Shown piece by piece: positions 1 through 7,383 of a stretch of 64,000 bases of DNA. Both the position numbers and the translations under genes were made by a program. The notes under the pieces were generated by a model. The model had not been told where the DNA came from. It was given only the letters and a program-made list of their open reading frames with translations, and ran no database searches. Positions within the stretch are counted from its first letter, which is position 1, and each line of letters opens with the position of its first letter. Origin of the DNA: CAYOWQ01 sp964407695 (GTDB lineage Bacteria > Planctomycetota > Phycisphaerae > Phycisphaerales > SM1A02). The stretch is from the NCBI GenBank assembly GCA_964407695.1, contig CAYOWQ010000006.1, positions 124,001-188,000 of the forward strand. The letters are read 5' to 3'.

Positions 1-1
1 C

Positions 2-2509
2 TTCCTCCTCGAGCCCGCTCGCACAATCACGGCTGCGCCAGACCGCCCCGATTGGCTGCGCGCCTGCGATCGATCCGACTGGTACTACTGGCCGACATTG
101 CGGCAGTTCTTGCTGACTGTCAAAGGATGGGATACAGCCTCGGTTCGCTCTCTCGATGACAGCTCTGATCAGATCCTCCGAGAGATGGCGCCTCCAGCGC
201 AGGAGCAGTTTGATGTACGCGGGCTCGTGCTCGGTTTTGTCCAGAGCGGTAAGACAGCGAACTACACGGCGGTTGCTGCGAAAGCCGCAGATGCAGGGTA
301 TCGGCTGATCATCGTTCTCTCTGGAATCGACAACGGTCTGCGTAGGCAGACGAACAGCCGTCTCAAGCGAGAACTTGTCGGACTTCCAGAACCACATCAA
401 GGTGCCGTGCGATTGCCGCCATTGGGCCGGCAGTGGCATGAATTCACGCGAGACGATCTACACGGAGACTTTCAGCCAGGTTATGCCAATCACGCCGCAT
501 TGCAGGGATCACAACCGGTCTTGCTGGTGGTTAAGAAGAACGGTCCAGTGCTTCGCCGGCTTCTGCGATGGTTGGATGCCGCACCTCCTGAAGTTCGCCG
601 AACCATCCCGATACTGGTCATCGATGACGAGGCGGACCAGGCAAGCGTCGATACGCGCGGAACCTACCAGGCGGAAGACGATCCGCCTGATCCCGACTAC
701 GAGCCTCCTTCGGTCATCAATGGATTGATTCGGGATCTGCTTCGGCGCTTCGAGCGGCGCGCCTACGTTGCGTATACGGCAACACCGTTCGCAAACATCC
801 TGATTCCGCATGACACAAGCGATCCTCGTGTTGGCAATGACCTTTATCCGAAGGACTTCATCGTCGATCTACCCAGACTTCCCGGCTATTTCGGCGCGGA
901 AGAGATCTTTGGAAGGATGGATGCTGCCGACGGCGGTAGCGATGGACTCGATGTGATTCGAGAGGTCCCCGACGAAGATATCGCCGCACTTGAACAGGGG
1001 AGGCTTCCCGCGTCGATGGAAACCGCGCTGATGGATTTTGCGCTTGCCGGTGCCGCGCGTGCTCAGCGAGGCGAGGCCGATGCGCCCGCAACAATGCTCA
1101 TCCACACCAGCCAGCGCATCTTCATGCATGCCCACTTGCGTGATCTGGTTTCGACACGCTTTGCCGAGTTGCGTGATGAATGGCGCTATCAGCGTGGACA
1201 TGGCATTCGTGATCGCTTTGAGTCACGTTGGGAATCGGAGTTTCGCCGGGTCACACGCAGTAGCCATCTGGACCGGGATGTCGACTTTGAAGCCATCGAA
1301 CCTCACGTGAGTCCGTTCCTCGAAGCCGTCCAAGTGCGCGAAATCAACAGCTCCACGGGAGATGTGCTCGACTATGAGCGTGAGCCATCGCTCAAAGCAA
1401 TCGCCATTGGTGGCAACCGACTTTCTCGCGGATTGACACTTGAAGGATTGATGACGAGCTTCTTCATTCGCCGCACAGTGATGTACGACACACTGATGCA
1501 GATGGGCCGATGGTTCGGATTCCGCAACGGCTACGAAGATCTCACTCGCATCTACACGACCGCGGAGCTCGACAGCTGGTTCAGCGACTTGGCCTTTGTC
1601 GAGAATCGATTGCGTGAGGACATCAAGGTGTACGAATCGCAGGGGTTGACACCGTACGAGCTGGGCATGCGCATCTGGCAACACCCAACTATGCAGGTGA
1701 CCAGCCCTCTGAAACGGAGGTTTGCTTCAAGCACGACAATCTCACAGAGCTACTCACTGGCGCTTGAGCAGACCTTTAAGTTTCCACTGCGTCGACCCGA
1801 GGAACTTGCTGTGCAGGCCGAAGCCAATCGACTTTCCGTCCGCGAGTTGATCGGCAATTTGGGAGCACCTGATCCTGCTCACGCGTCACAACGAGGTCCA
1901 GTGTGGTCCGCCGTGCCGGCTGCCACCGTGATTGGCTTTCTTCGCCACTTTCGGCTTGACGATGAATCCCGAAGCATCTCCGTTCCTCTCATTACAGCGT
2001 ACATTGAACGGCTGCTTGACGTAGGGGAGTTGAATCAATGGACGGTGGCAGTATGCGGACGGGAATCGTTGGATCGCACGTTGGGAACGGTTGATTGGGG
2101 GTTGCCCAACGCGATATCGCAAATCAGTCGCTCGAGACTGGGTGAAACGGATTCGGTTGGTGTAATTACGAGTCCAGGCGATGAAGCAATCGGTTTGTCG
2201 CCAGAACTGAAGCAACAAGCCAGGGACGCGGTCGCGGCCGCACAGGCAAACGGAGAAAAGAAGTCCGACAACAGCGCGGCTCGCGAGGTTCGACCTGCGA
2301 CGGAAGGCCTCTTGCTTCTATATCCGATCAGTCGAAAGTCTGGCTATGACCTCAACGATGGGGGCAAGCGCAGACCACTGCTGGACGATCCCAACGGTCC
2401 GCAGGCACGTGACCTTGTTGGTCTCGCTTTGTCGTTCCCGCGGTCTGCACAATCCCAACGGGTCGACGCGTTCCTCGAGGGCTCTGTTGGATGGAGGCCC
2501 GTGGAGTGA
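2..2509 (+). CDS. Z1-domain ATPase/endonuclease-like protein, 5' end off the window
   Basis: The reading frame is open from the first bases of the window, and its upstream translation (RSDWYYWPTLRQFLLTVKGW) looks like genuine coding sequence. The TTG at 98 is therefore unlikely to be the true start, and the gene begins left of the window. It shows a P-loop (GFVQSGKTANY), a Walker B-like VIDDEADQAS, a YTATPFANI motif and a late GRWFGFRNGY motif. This pattern matches the Z1 family (PF10593), a helicase-like ATPase that is known to accompany Dcm methylases, Vsr nucleases and MORC/GHKL ATPases in restriction loci. It overlaps the next gene by 19 bp, so the two are probably co-translated. A GHKL ATPase partner, if present, would lie left of the window. 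Family call is firm; biochemical activity is inferred. Confidence 0.88.
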   Translation, partial: FLLEPARTITAAPDRPDWLRACDRSDWYYWPTLRQFLLTVKGWDTASVRSLDDSSDQILREMAPPAQEQFDVRGLVLGFVQSGKTANYTAVAAKAADAGYRLIIVLSGIDNGLRRQTNSRLKRELVGLPEPHQGAVRLPPLGRQWHEFTRDDLHGDFQPGYANHAALQGSQPVLLVVKKNGPVLRRLLRWLDAAPPEVRRTIPILVIDDEADQASVDTRGTYQAEDDPPDPDYEPPSVINGLIRDLLRRFERRAYVAYTATPFANILIPHDTSDPRVGNDLYPKDFIVDLPRLPGYFGAEEIFGRMDAADGGSDGLDVIREVPDEDIAALEQGRLPASMETALMDFALAGAARAQRGEADAPATMLIHTSQRIFMHAHLRDLVSTRFAELRDEWRYQRGHGIRDRFESRWESEFRRVTRSSHLDRDVDFEAIEPHVSPFLEAVQVREINSSTGDVLDYEREPSLKAIAIGGNRLSRGLTLEGLMTSFFIRRTVMYDTLMQMGRWFGFRNGYEDLTRIYTTAELDSWFSDLAFVENRLREDIKVYESQGLTPYELGMRIWQHPTMQVTSPLKRRFASSTTISQSYSLALEQTFKFPLRRPEELAVQAEANRLSVRELIGNLGAPDPAHASQRGPVWSAVPAATVIGFLRHFRLDDESRSISVPLITAYIERLLDVGELNQWTVAVCGRESLDRTLGTVDWGLPNAISQISRSRLGETDSVGVITSPGDEAIGLSPELKQQARDAVAAAQANGEKKSDNSAAREVRPATEGLLLLYPISRKSGYDLNDGGKRRPLLDDPNGPQARDLVGLALSFPRSAQSQRVDAFLEGSVGWRPVE

Positions 2510-3513
2510 CTGCGATAGCGCCCGAGATTTGGACCCGACTTGCTGGCGGTCGTCCGCACGGTGAAACGCTCTGGGCGCGGCGAGCATTGCCCGATTCCTC
2601 GGATCGGCTGCTTGCCGCTTTGGATGCCGAAGGCCGCAGGCACTTTCTGATCCGGCTCGAAAGCGACGAGCCAGACGTGCACGATGAGCAAAGCCGAGGT
2701 CTTGGCGCTGTTACTCGCGACCTTGCCATGCGCGGACACGACGCCGGTCGATATATCGATGTCACCTGTCATGATGTTGCCGGCCACGGCGCGTTCCAGG
2801 TATTCGGTGGTGAGCTAGCCGAGCGCCTCGCTTCGACCACGGAACCGCCGGGGGCTGCAGTAATGCATGTGCTTGCAAAATGGCGTCGGTTCTGGAGTGC
2901 TCTACCCCGCCCAATCCTCTCCCGTGATGAACAGATAGGACTTTTCGCCGAGGTCTGGTTTTTGCATTTCTGGCTTCAGGCTCGGATAGGTCCCGTTGCG
3001 GTTGCTCGCTGGCGCGGGCCATTGGGCGCTCGCCATGATTTCGAATGGGTGGGCAGATCGGTTGAAGTTAAGGGAACCACGTCTACTCGTGGCACAGTGC
3101 ACCGAATCAACGGACTTGATCAGCTTGCCCCGCCCGAAGATGGAGAGTTGCTCTTCTTCAGCCTGCGGATGCGCGAAGAAGGTGGTGCAACAAATACGCT
3201 CCCATCGCTGGTTGCAGCGTGCAAGGCTGCTCTGTCATCTGACGACGACGCCCTCTCCCAATTCGAATCTCACCTTGCTCGCGTTGGATATCTGGAAGCG
3301 CACGAGCCGGAGTATGACGCGCTACGCCTGCGTGTGGCTGCTGAGGAGCTCTTCGCCGTGCGAGACGACTTTCCGCGCCTGGTGCCTGATTCGTTTGTCG
3401 TCGGCTGTCCAGGAGGCGTCATGCGCATCGAATACGAGATTGGGCTCGATGGATTTGAGCGCCTGCGAATTGCCAATAATCCAGATGACCAGATTCTTCA
3501 GGCGCTTTTCTGA
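2491..3513 (+). CDS. PD-(D/E)XK motif protein (DUF4420-like), Z1 partner
   Basis: This 340-residue protein starts inside the end of the Z1 gene. Its central part carries HDFEWVGRSVEVKGT (about residues 182-196), which gives the spaced acidic residue and E-x-K of the PD-(D/E)XK nuclease fold, followed by a conserved LLFFSLRMRE strand. Proteins of this type (PF14390) are the usual neighbours of Z1 ATPases in Dcm/Vsr loci. It probably supplies nuclease activity for the system. It runs convergently into vsr with only 15 bp between the stops. No signal peptide or membrane segment is visible. Function beyond the nuclease fold is inferred from context. Confidence 0.82.
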   Translation: MEARGVTAIAPEIWTRLAGGRPHGETLWARRALPDSSDRLLAALDAEGRRHFLIRLESDEPDVHDEQSRGLGAVTRDLAMRGHDAGRYIDVTCHDVAGHGAFQVFGGELAERLASTTEPPGAAVMHVLAKWRRFWSALPRPILSRDEQIGLFAEVWFLHFWLQARIGPVAVARWRGPLGARHDFEWVGRSVEVKGTTSTRGTVHRINGLDQLAPPEDGELLFFSLRMREEGGATNTLPSLVAACKAALSSDDDALSQFESHLARVGYLEAHEPEYDALRLRVAAEELFAVRDDFPRLVPDSFVVGCPGGVMRIEYEIGLDGFERLRIANNPDDQILQALF

Positions 3514-3528
3514 GCGATCGGTCGCCAA

Positions 3529-3981
3529 CTAGGATCTCCGCAAGCGCCGCTTCTTCCGTGAAGTGCTCGGAGGTGTCTTTGGAATGGCATGACACAACCT
3601 CGCAGCGAGTGAGTCGAGTTTCGCAGTGTCGCATTCCCATACGACGATGACGCGCCATCCAGCCGCGCGCAGTTGTTGACGCACGACATGATCACGGGCG
3701 ACGTTGCGATCAAACTTTCGTGTCCAGAACATTACTCGCGACTTCGGCGTATAGGCGAGCCTGCACGCACGATGGCGATGCCAGAAGCACCCGTGTACCA
3801 AGATGACGGTTCGATAGCGAGGTAGGACGATGTCAGGATGGCCCGGCAGATCGCGCGCATGAAGCCGGAATCGAAAGCCCAATCGGTGCAGCAGCGACCG
3901 AACGAGACGCTCAGGTTTCGTGTCCTTGGCGCGAATGCACGCCATTAGTTCGCTTCGTTGACGCGCAGTCAGTATGTCCAT
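3529..3981 (-). CDS. vsr: Very short patch repair endonuclease Vsr
   Basis: This 150-residue protein opens with the typical Vsr start (MDILTARQRSELMACIRAKD, then TKPE). It keeps the core LPGHPDIVLPRYRTVILVHG followed by CFWH, including the metal-binding Asp of HPDIV and the histidines of HGCFWH. Vsr nicks 5' of T in T:G mismatches created by deamination of 5-methylcytosine. It lies 12 bp downstream of the Dcm gene on the same strand, the classical arrangement in which the repair nuclease protects the methylated sites. The C-terminus ends in a basic tail (SRKKRRLRRS). The start ATG sits 12 bp after the methylase stop, which suggests coupled translation. Confidence 0.93.
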   Translation of the reverse strand: MDILTARQRSELMACIRAKDTKPERLVRSLLHRLGFRFRLHARDLPGHPDIVLPRYRTVILVHGCFWHRHRACRLAYTPKSRVMFWTRKFDRNVARDHVVRQQLRAAGWRVIVVWECDTAKLDSLAARLCHAIPKTPPSTSRKKRRLRRS

Positions 3982-3993
3982 TTCATCGATCGC

Positions 3994-5538
3994 TCAGCGC
4001 AGCAATGAATACACAACCTTGGCAATTGCTCTGGCCAGCAGGGGCGGGACGGCGTTCCCGACCTGCGTGTACTGCGATGTCCTGTTGCCACAGAAGAAAT
4101 AGTTATCCGGGAACGTCTGCAATCGGGCTGCTTCACGCACGGTTAGACTCCTGCACTGAGTTGGATCGGGGTGGATGTAGTAGTGACCATCCTTGGAAAT
4201 GTGCGAGGTGATCGTGGTTGAAGGTCGATTGCGAAGCTGCACTCGGAATCGATCTTCAAAGTGTCCGCCGACCAGTGCGTTCTTGACGTTTGCGTGGTTT
4301 GGTTGCAGTGTGACGGGAAAGTCCGACAATACTGGGGAGCGCCCGCACACCTTTGCATACGTCGAAGCGAACAAATACCTGTGAAGGTCGCTCGACATGT
4401 GCCCGCGACTAGCATGATTGCACGCCCCGTGAATCTTCGAATCCAAGAACCACGTTTCCTCGTAGCCTACGCTGGCGTTGCATTCCACGAATTCGCCTCC
4501 GCGACCGTGACGTGGATGCGATAGACCGTCGAGCACATCGAGTATTTCGCTCTTCTGCGCGCGATTATCCAACAATCGTAGCCATGTCGATGCCCGCGCA
4601 CGCTGAAGCACATTAATCCAATCCTCTGACGAATCACTCTCCTTCGAGAGTCCGCTGCGAAGGCGCGGCAGACCATCGAGTACCCTCGACGCGTTGATCG
4701 AGCTGGTTGCAGGCAATACGTCCGGTGTCGTGCCGTTCATATCGTTCCGAATGCCCAAGATGATTACGCGATGTCGACACTGCGGAATGCCGAAGTCCTC
4801 GGAATGAACGACGAAGTCGGTGAGGTCAACGTCGCCCATCAACCCGTGTTGAACGAGAGAATACAGCTCATATGTGTGAGAACGGCCATTCCGACGCATA
4901 GTCCGGTCCTCGCGAGTGAGGGCCTTCTTGGGTTCACGGAGATCTTCGAGGATGCGGGTGAAGATGCCCTTCTCGTTCACCGTGGCGGACAGAAGTCCCT
5001 TGACGTTCTCCATTACGAAGACCGCCGGCCAGTGATCTGCAAGCGTCTGTAGGTATTCAACATAGAGTGTCTGCCGCTTGTCTGTCGCAGGATCGTAGTC
5101 TTTGCGGCCACTGTTTCGCGAGCGACCCGCGAGCGAGTAGGCTTGGCACGGAGGTCCGCCAAGCAGAACCCATGGGTCGGCGTCGCGCAGCACATCGGAG
5201 ATGCGCGACCTGACCGACGAGGCCGGCGTTACTCCCAACTCGGCGCGCCAAGCCTCCTTCTTGGCCGCGTCGGCCTCACACTCGTGTGCCGCGAACAGCG
5301 CAGCGCGGTCGATTTCGCCACGCAGCATGCGGTAGTAGTCATCCGGAACGGCACCCGAATCGAATTGTCGGAAGAATGACCGCAGTTCCAAGGTCTGATG
5401 GGCCGCTACGTCTTTCTCGATTGAAAGCTTGATCCGGAACGGATGCCCCGAGCCCCTGACAGGTGCGGAGAAGCCCTCCCCGAGTCCACCTGGACCCGCG
5501 AAGAGATCGATGACGGGAATGGCGTGGTTGCGCGACAC
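3994..5538 (-). CDS. dcm: DNA cytosine-5 methyltransferase (Dcm family)
   Basis: All landmark C5-methylase motifs are present in order: DLFAGPGGLGEGF (SAM binding), GGPPCQAYSLAGRSRN (catalytic Cys), ENVKGLL, QCRHRVIILG, and the C-terminal RPSTTIT and VGNAVPP. A target-recognition stretch lies between QCRHRVIILG and RPSTTIT. The frame stays open far upstream (to 6282), but that part is arginine-rich shadow of the Hint gene. I chose the GTG at 5538, 7 nt after the stop of the preceding small gene, because motif I then begins near residue 11. An ATG at 5592 would add 18 residues and overlap the small gene by 47 nt. Neither start has a clear Shine-Dalgarno sequence, so coupling is likely. It is paired with vsr downstream. 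Confidence 0.93.
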   Translation of the reverse strand: MSRNHAIPVIDLFAGPGGLGEGFSAPVRGSGHPFRIKLSIEKDVAAHQTLELRSFFRQFDSGAVPDDYYRMLRGEIDRAALFAAHECEADAAKKEAWRAELGVTPASSVRSRISDVLRDADPWVLLGGPPCQAYSLAGRSRNSGRKDYDPATDKRQTLYVEYLQTLADHWPAVFVMENVKGLLSATVNEKGIFTRILEDLREPKKALTREDRTMRRNGRSHTYELYSLVQHGLMGDVDLTDFVVHSEDFGIPQCRHRVIILGIRNDMNGTTPDVLPATSSINASRVLDGLPRLRSGLSKESDSSEDWINVLQRARASTWLRLLDNRAQKSEILDVLDGLSHPRHGRGGEFVECNASVGYEETWFLDSKIHGACNHASRGHMSSDLHRYLFASTYAKVCGRSPVLSDFPVTLQPNHANVKNALVGGHFEDRFRVQLRNRPSTTITSHISKDGHYYIHPDPTQCRSLTVREAARLQTFPDNYFFCGNRTSQYTQVGNAVPPLLARAIAKVVYSLLR

Positions 5539-5545
5539 GGCTTGT

Positions 5546-5743
5546 CTATCGAAGCACGATTGAGATCGAAGCTTGGCCGCTTTCCAAGGCATCGTCGTCA
5601 GCGTATTCACACACCACGTCTTCTGACATCGCAACGACGCGACCGTCGCTCCTGTGAAGCAGCACCAGCCAGATGTCGCCTCCGCTTTGCCATGTTTCGC
5701 CGCCCAACGCTTCCGCAACGACTGCTGCCTGTTGTTCATCCAT
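5546..5743 (-). CDS. Small 65-residue protein upstream of dcm
   Basis: This short frame starts MDEQQAAVVAEALGGETW and is preceded by a good ribosome binding site (AAGGAGA about 7 nt before the ATG). It ends just before the dcm start, so it probably belongs to the same transcript. The sequence has a central hydrophobic strand (DIWLVLLHRSDGRVVAMS) and an acidic C-terminal half (CEYADDDALESG), and reads like a small alpha/beta protein. No signal peptide, membrane segment or metal-binding motif is visible. I do not recognise the family. A regulator of, or accessory to, the methylase is possible from position only. Confidence 0.7.
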   Translation of the reverse strand: MDEQQAAVVAEALGGETWQSGGDIWLVLLHRSDGRVVAMSEDVVCEYADDDALESGQASISIVLR

Positions 5744-5816
5744 ATGGGTTGTCTCCTTGGAACGGTGAAACGGTACCCTCTTGTTGCCCTGAAGGCGACG
5801 TGTGCGGTTCTGGCCT

Positions 5817-6512
5817 CTAGCCCTTGTGCTCTCCGAACGTGTTTCCGCCGCTGCTTCCGGCACTGTTGCCGAACGTACCACCACCGCCGCTGTGGCTGCG
5901 GGTGGATTGGTGGGTGAACCCGGTGCCGCTGCCGGAAGGCGTGCCGCCGCTGCTGCTTCCGATGAACGTGGCGCTGATCGATCCCGACGAACTTGAGAAG
6001 CTCGATCCCGACGACTTGCTCCCGCTGGATGACCCGCTGCTGGAACTGCTCGACGAGTGCGTGATGTCGGTGAGAATCGGCCCGGACGAGGACGACAGGT
6101 CGTTGTGCGTCCACACGCCTTCGGCCAGGTACGTATTCGTGCCGGGCACGCGGATCGCCACTGTACGAACGCGGCCGTCGATGCGCTCCAGCGTGTCGAT
6201 GCGCTCCTCGCCGAAGCCATCGGCCGTTGGCGTGACCAGGCAGTCGCCGACCTGAAGCAGTTCCACCGAGCAGAAGCCCCACGCATCGCCACGGCGCACG
6301 AGGAACGGATGCTCGAACGTGGCCTTGATGCGGCGATTGATGACGTAGAAGCCGTCGTGCTCGCCGATGGAGAGGTGCGACACACGTCCCGATCGCATCT
6401 TGGCGACGTCATGTCCCCACGTCGAGAACGATTCGTACTGTGCTATGAACGAAGCGTCCGTCTTGACGCCGGGCACGACGAGCGATTGCTCATCGTTACT
6501 CGGTCGGTGCAC
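5817..6512 (-). CDS. Hint-domain protein with Ser/Gly-rich tail
   Basis: The 231-residue protein shows Hint/intein-type blocks: FEHPFLVRRGDAWGF (around H68), LQVGDCLVT (about 87-94), and a C-terminal block PGTNTYLAEGVWTHND (about 123-138) ending in the His-Asn pair of self-processing elements. The usual N-terminal Cys/Ser block is not recognisable and the residue after Asn137 is Asp, so complete protein splicing is improbable; C-terminal cleavage or a non-catalytic role remains possible. Residues 139-231 are low-complexity Ser/Gly, with one Thr/His-containing stretch. It starts with GTG and overlaps the upstream nuclease-like gene by 17 bp. It sits in a run with dcm and vsr, which is unusual for Hint proteins. 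Confidence 0.78.
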   Translation of the reverse strand: MHRPSNDEQSLVVPGVKTDASFIAQYESFSTWGHDVAKMRSGRVSHLSIGEHDGFYVINRRIKATFEHPFLVRRGDAWGFCSVELLQVGDCLVTPTADGFGEERIDTLERIDGRVRTVAIRVPGTNTYLAEGVWTHNDLSSSSGPILTDITHSSSSSSSGSSSGSKSSGSSFSSSSGSISATFIGSSSGGTPSGSGTGFTHQSTRSHSGGGGTFGNSAGSSGGNTFGEHKG

Positions 6513-7152
6513 CTCGATCCGAGAGCGTTGACTGCCCGTAGCTACGCTGCGCTTCGACCGGCAAGAGCCGCTTCACTTGCTCGTTCAACGACATGAATCC
6601 GGCCGCCGGCCCGAAGGCCTGCTCGACCTTCGCCAAACCCACCGACTTGGCCGTGGGCCACAGCTCGTTGATCCGAGCGGTGGATGCCACGTAGAAACTC
6701 CATTGGTCGAGATCGAGCGGGTTGAGCGTAGTCGCGTCGCGGTGGTGAAGGAGGGCGAAGACATAGATGTCGGCGTGGCGCTTCTGATCGGCTGAGTACG
6801 TGTTGGTCTCGGCGAACCATGCTCGCCGCGGCCCAATGGAGAACGAGATGCGCACGGGCTTTGACTGCTCCCACGATTGAATGTACGCGGCGGACTTCAC
6901 CTCGACGGTGACGCCATCCGGCGCGACAACGTCATAGGCGTCCCATTCGGTTCGTACCAAATCGGCCGATGCGCCCAATGCACGAGCAACGATGTATTCG
7001 GCGAGCGTGCCGCGGAGCGCGTTACTGCCGAGGTCAGAACCGAGCCAGCGCCAGAAGTCGATGAGGTCGAAATCCTGTTCGACGCCTGATGCGCGAAAGC
7101 GCTCGAACCCAGTTCGACGAAGAGGGTGGATGCGTCCCAATGAGTCAGTCAT
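6496..7152 (-). CDS. PD-(D/E)XK-like nuclease-fold protein, unknown role
   Basis: The predicted protein has GTLAEYIVARALG, then WDAYDVV, then GVTVEVKSAAYIQSW, i.e. the E...D...ExK order of a restriction-endonuclease-like fold. The rest is alpha-helical with a C-terminal MSLNEQVKRLLP segment. I placed the start at the ATG at 7152 (MTDSLGRIHPLRR); a GTG at 7182 would add ten residues. Its stop overlaps the start of the Hint gene, and the minus-strand run continues to dcm and vsr, so it may be the restriction component of the locus. It is the first gene of the run, with the promoter expected in the divergent gap before the AP2 gene. No close family name is recognised. Confidence 0.72.
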   Translation of the reverse strand: MTDSLGRIHPLRRTGFERFRASGVEQDFDLIDFWRWLGSDLGSNALRGTLAEYIVARALGASADLVRTEWDAYDVVAPDGVTVEVKSAAYIQSWEQSKPVRISFSIGPRRAWFAETNTYSADQKRHADIYVFALLHHRDATTLNPLDLDQWSFYVASTARINELWPTAKSVGLAKVEQAFGPAAGFMSLNEQVKRLLPVEAQRSYGQSTLSDRGAPTE

Positions 7153-7383
7153 GGACTGGAATGCTATCGATCGATGGATCACACGTGATTCCCGGTGCCT
7201 GGAGTCCGCTACCTCCTCATAGAAGGAGAGATTCGAGTGGGCATCTACTAAACCCGGGCGAGTCTGTGGTCGATAACCTCCTCATTGTTCTGTTCTACCG
7301 GAATCGATGCAGTGACGAACCCCGAGCTTCAACTGGAAGCTTCAAAGCACCCTTCACGAGAAACTCCGCCAGCGGAAGGTCCC

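Noticed and set aside
5593..6282. N-terminal extension of the dcm frame
   Set aside because: The arginine-rich translation overlaps the Hint and small genes and bears no resemblance to C5 methylases.
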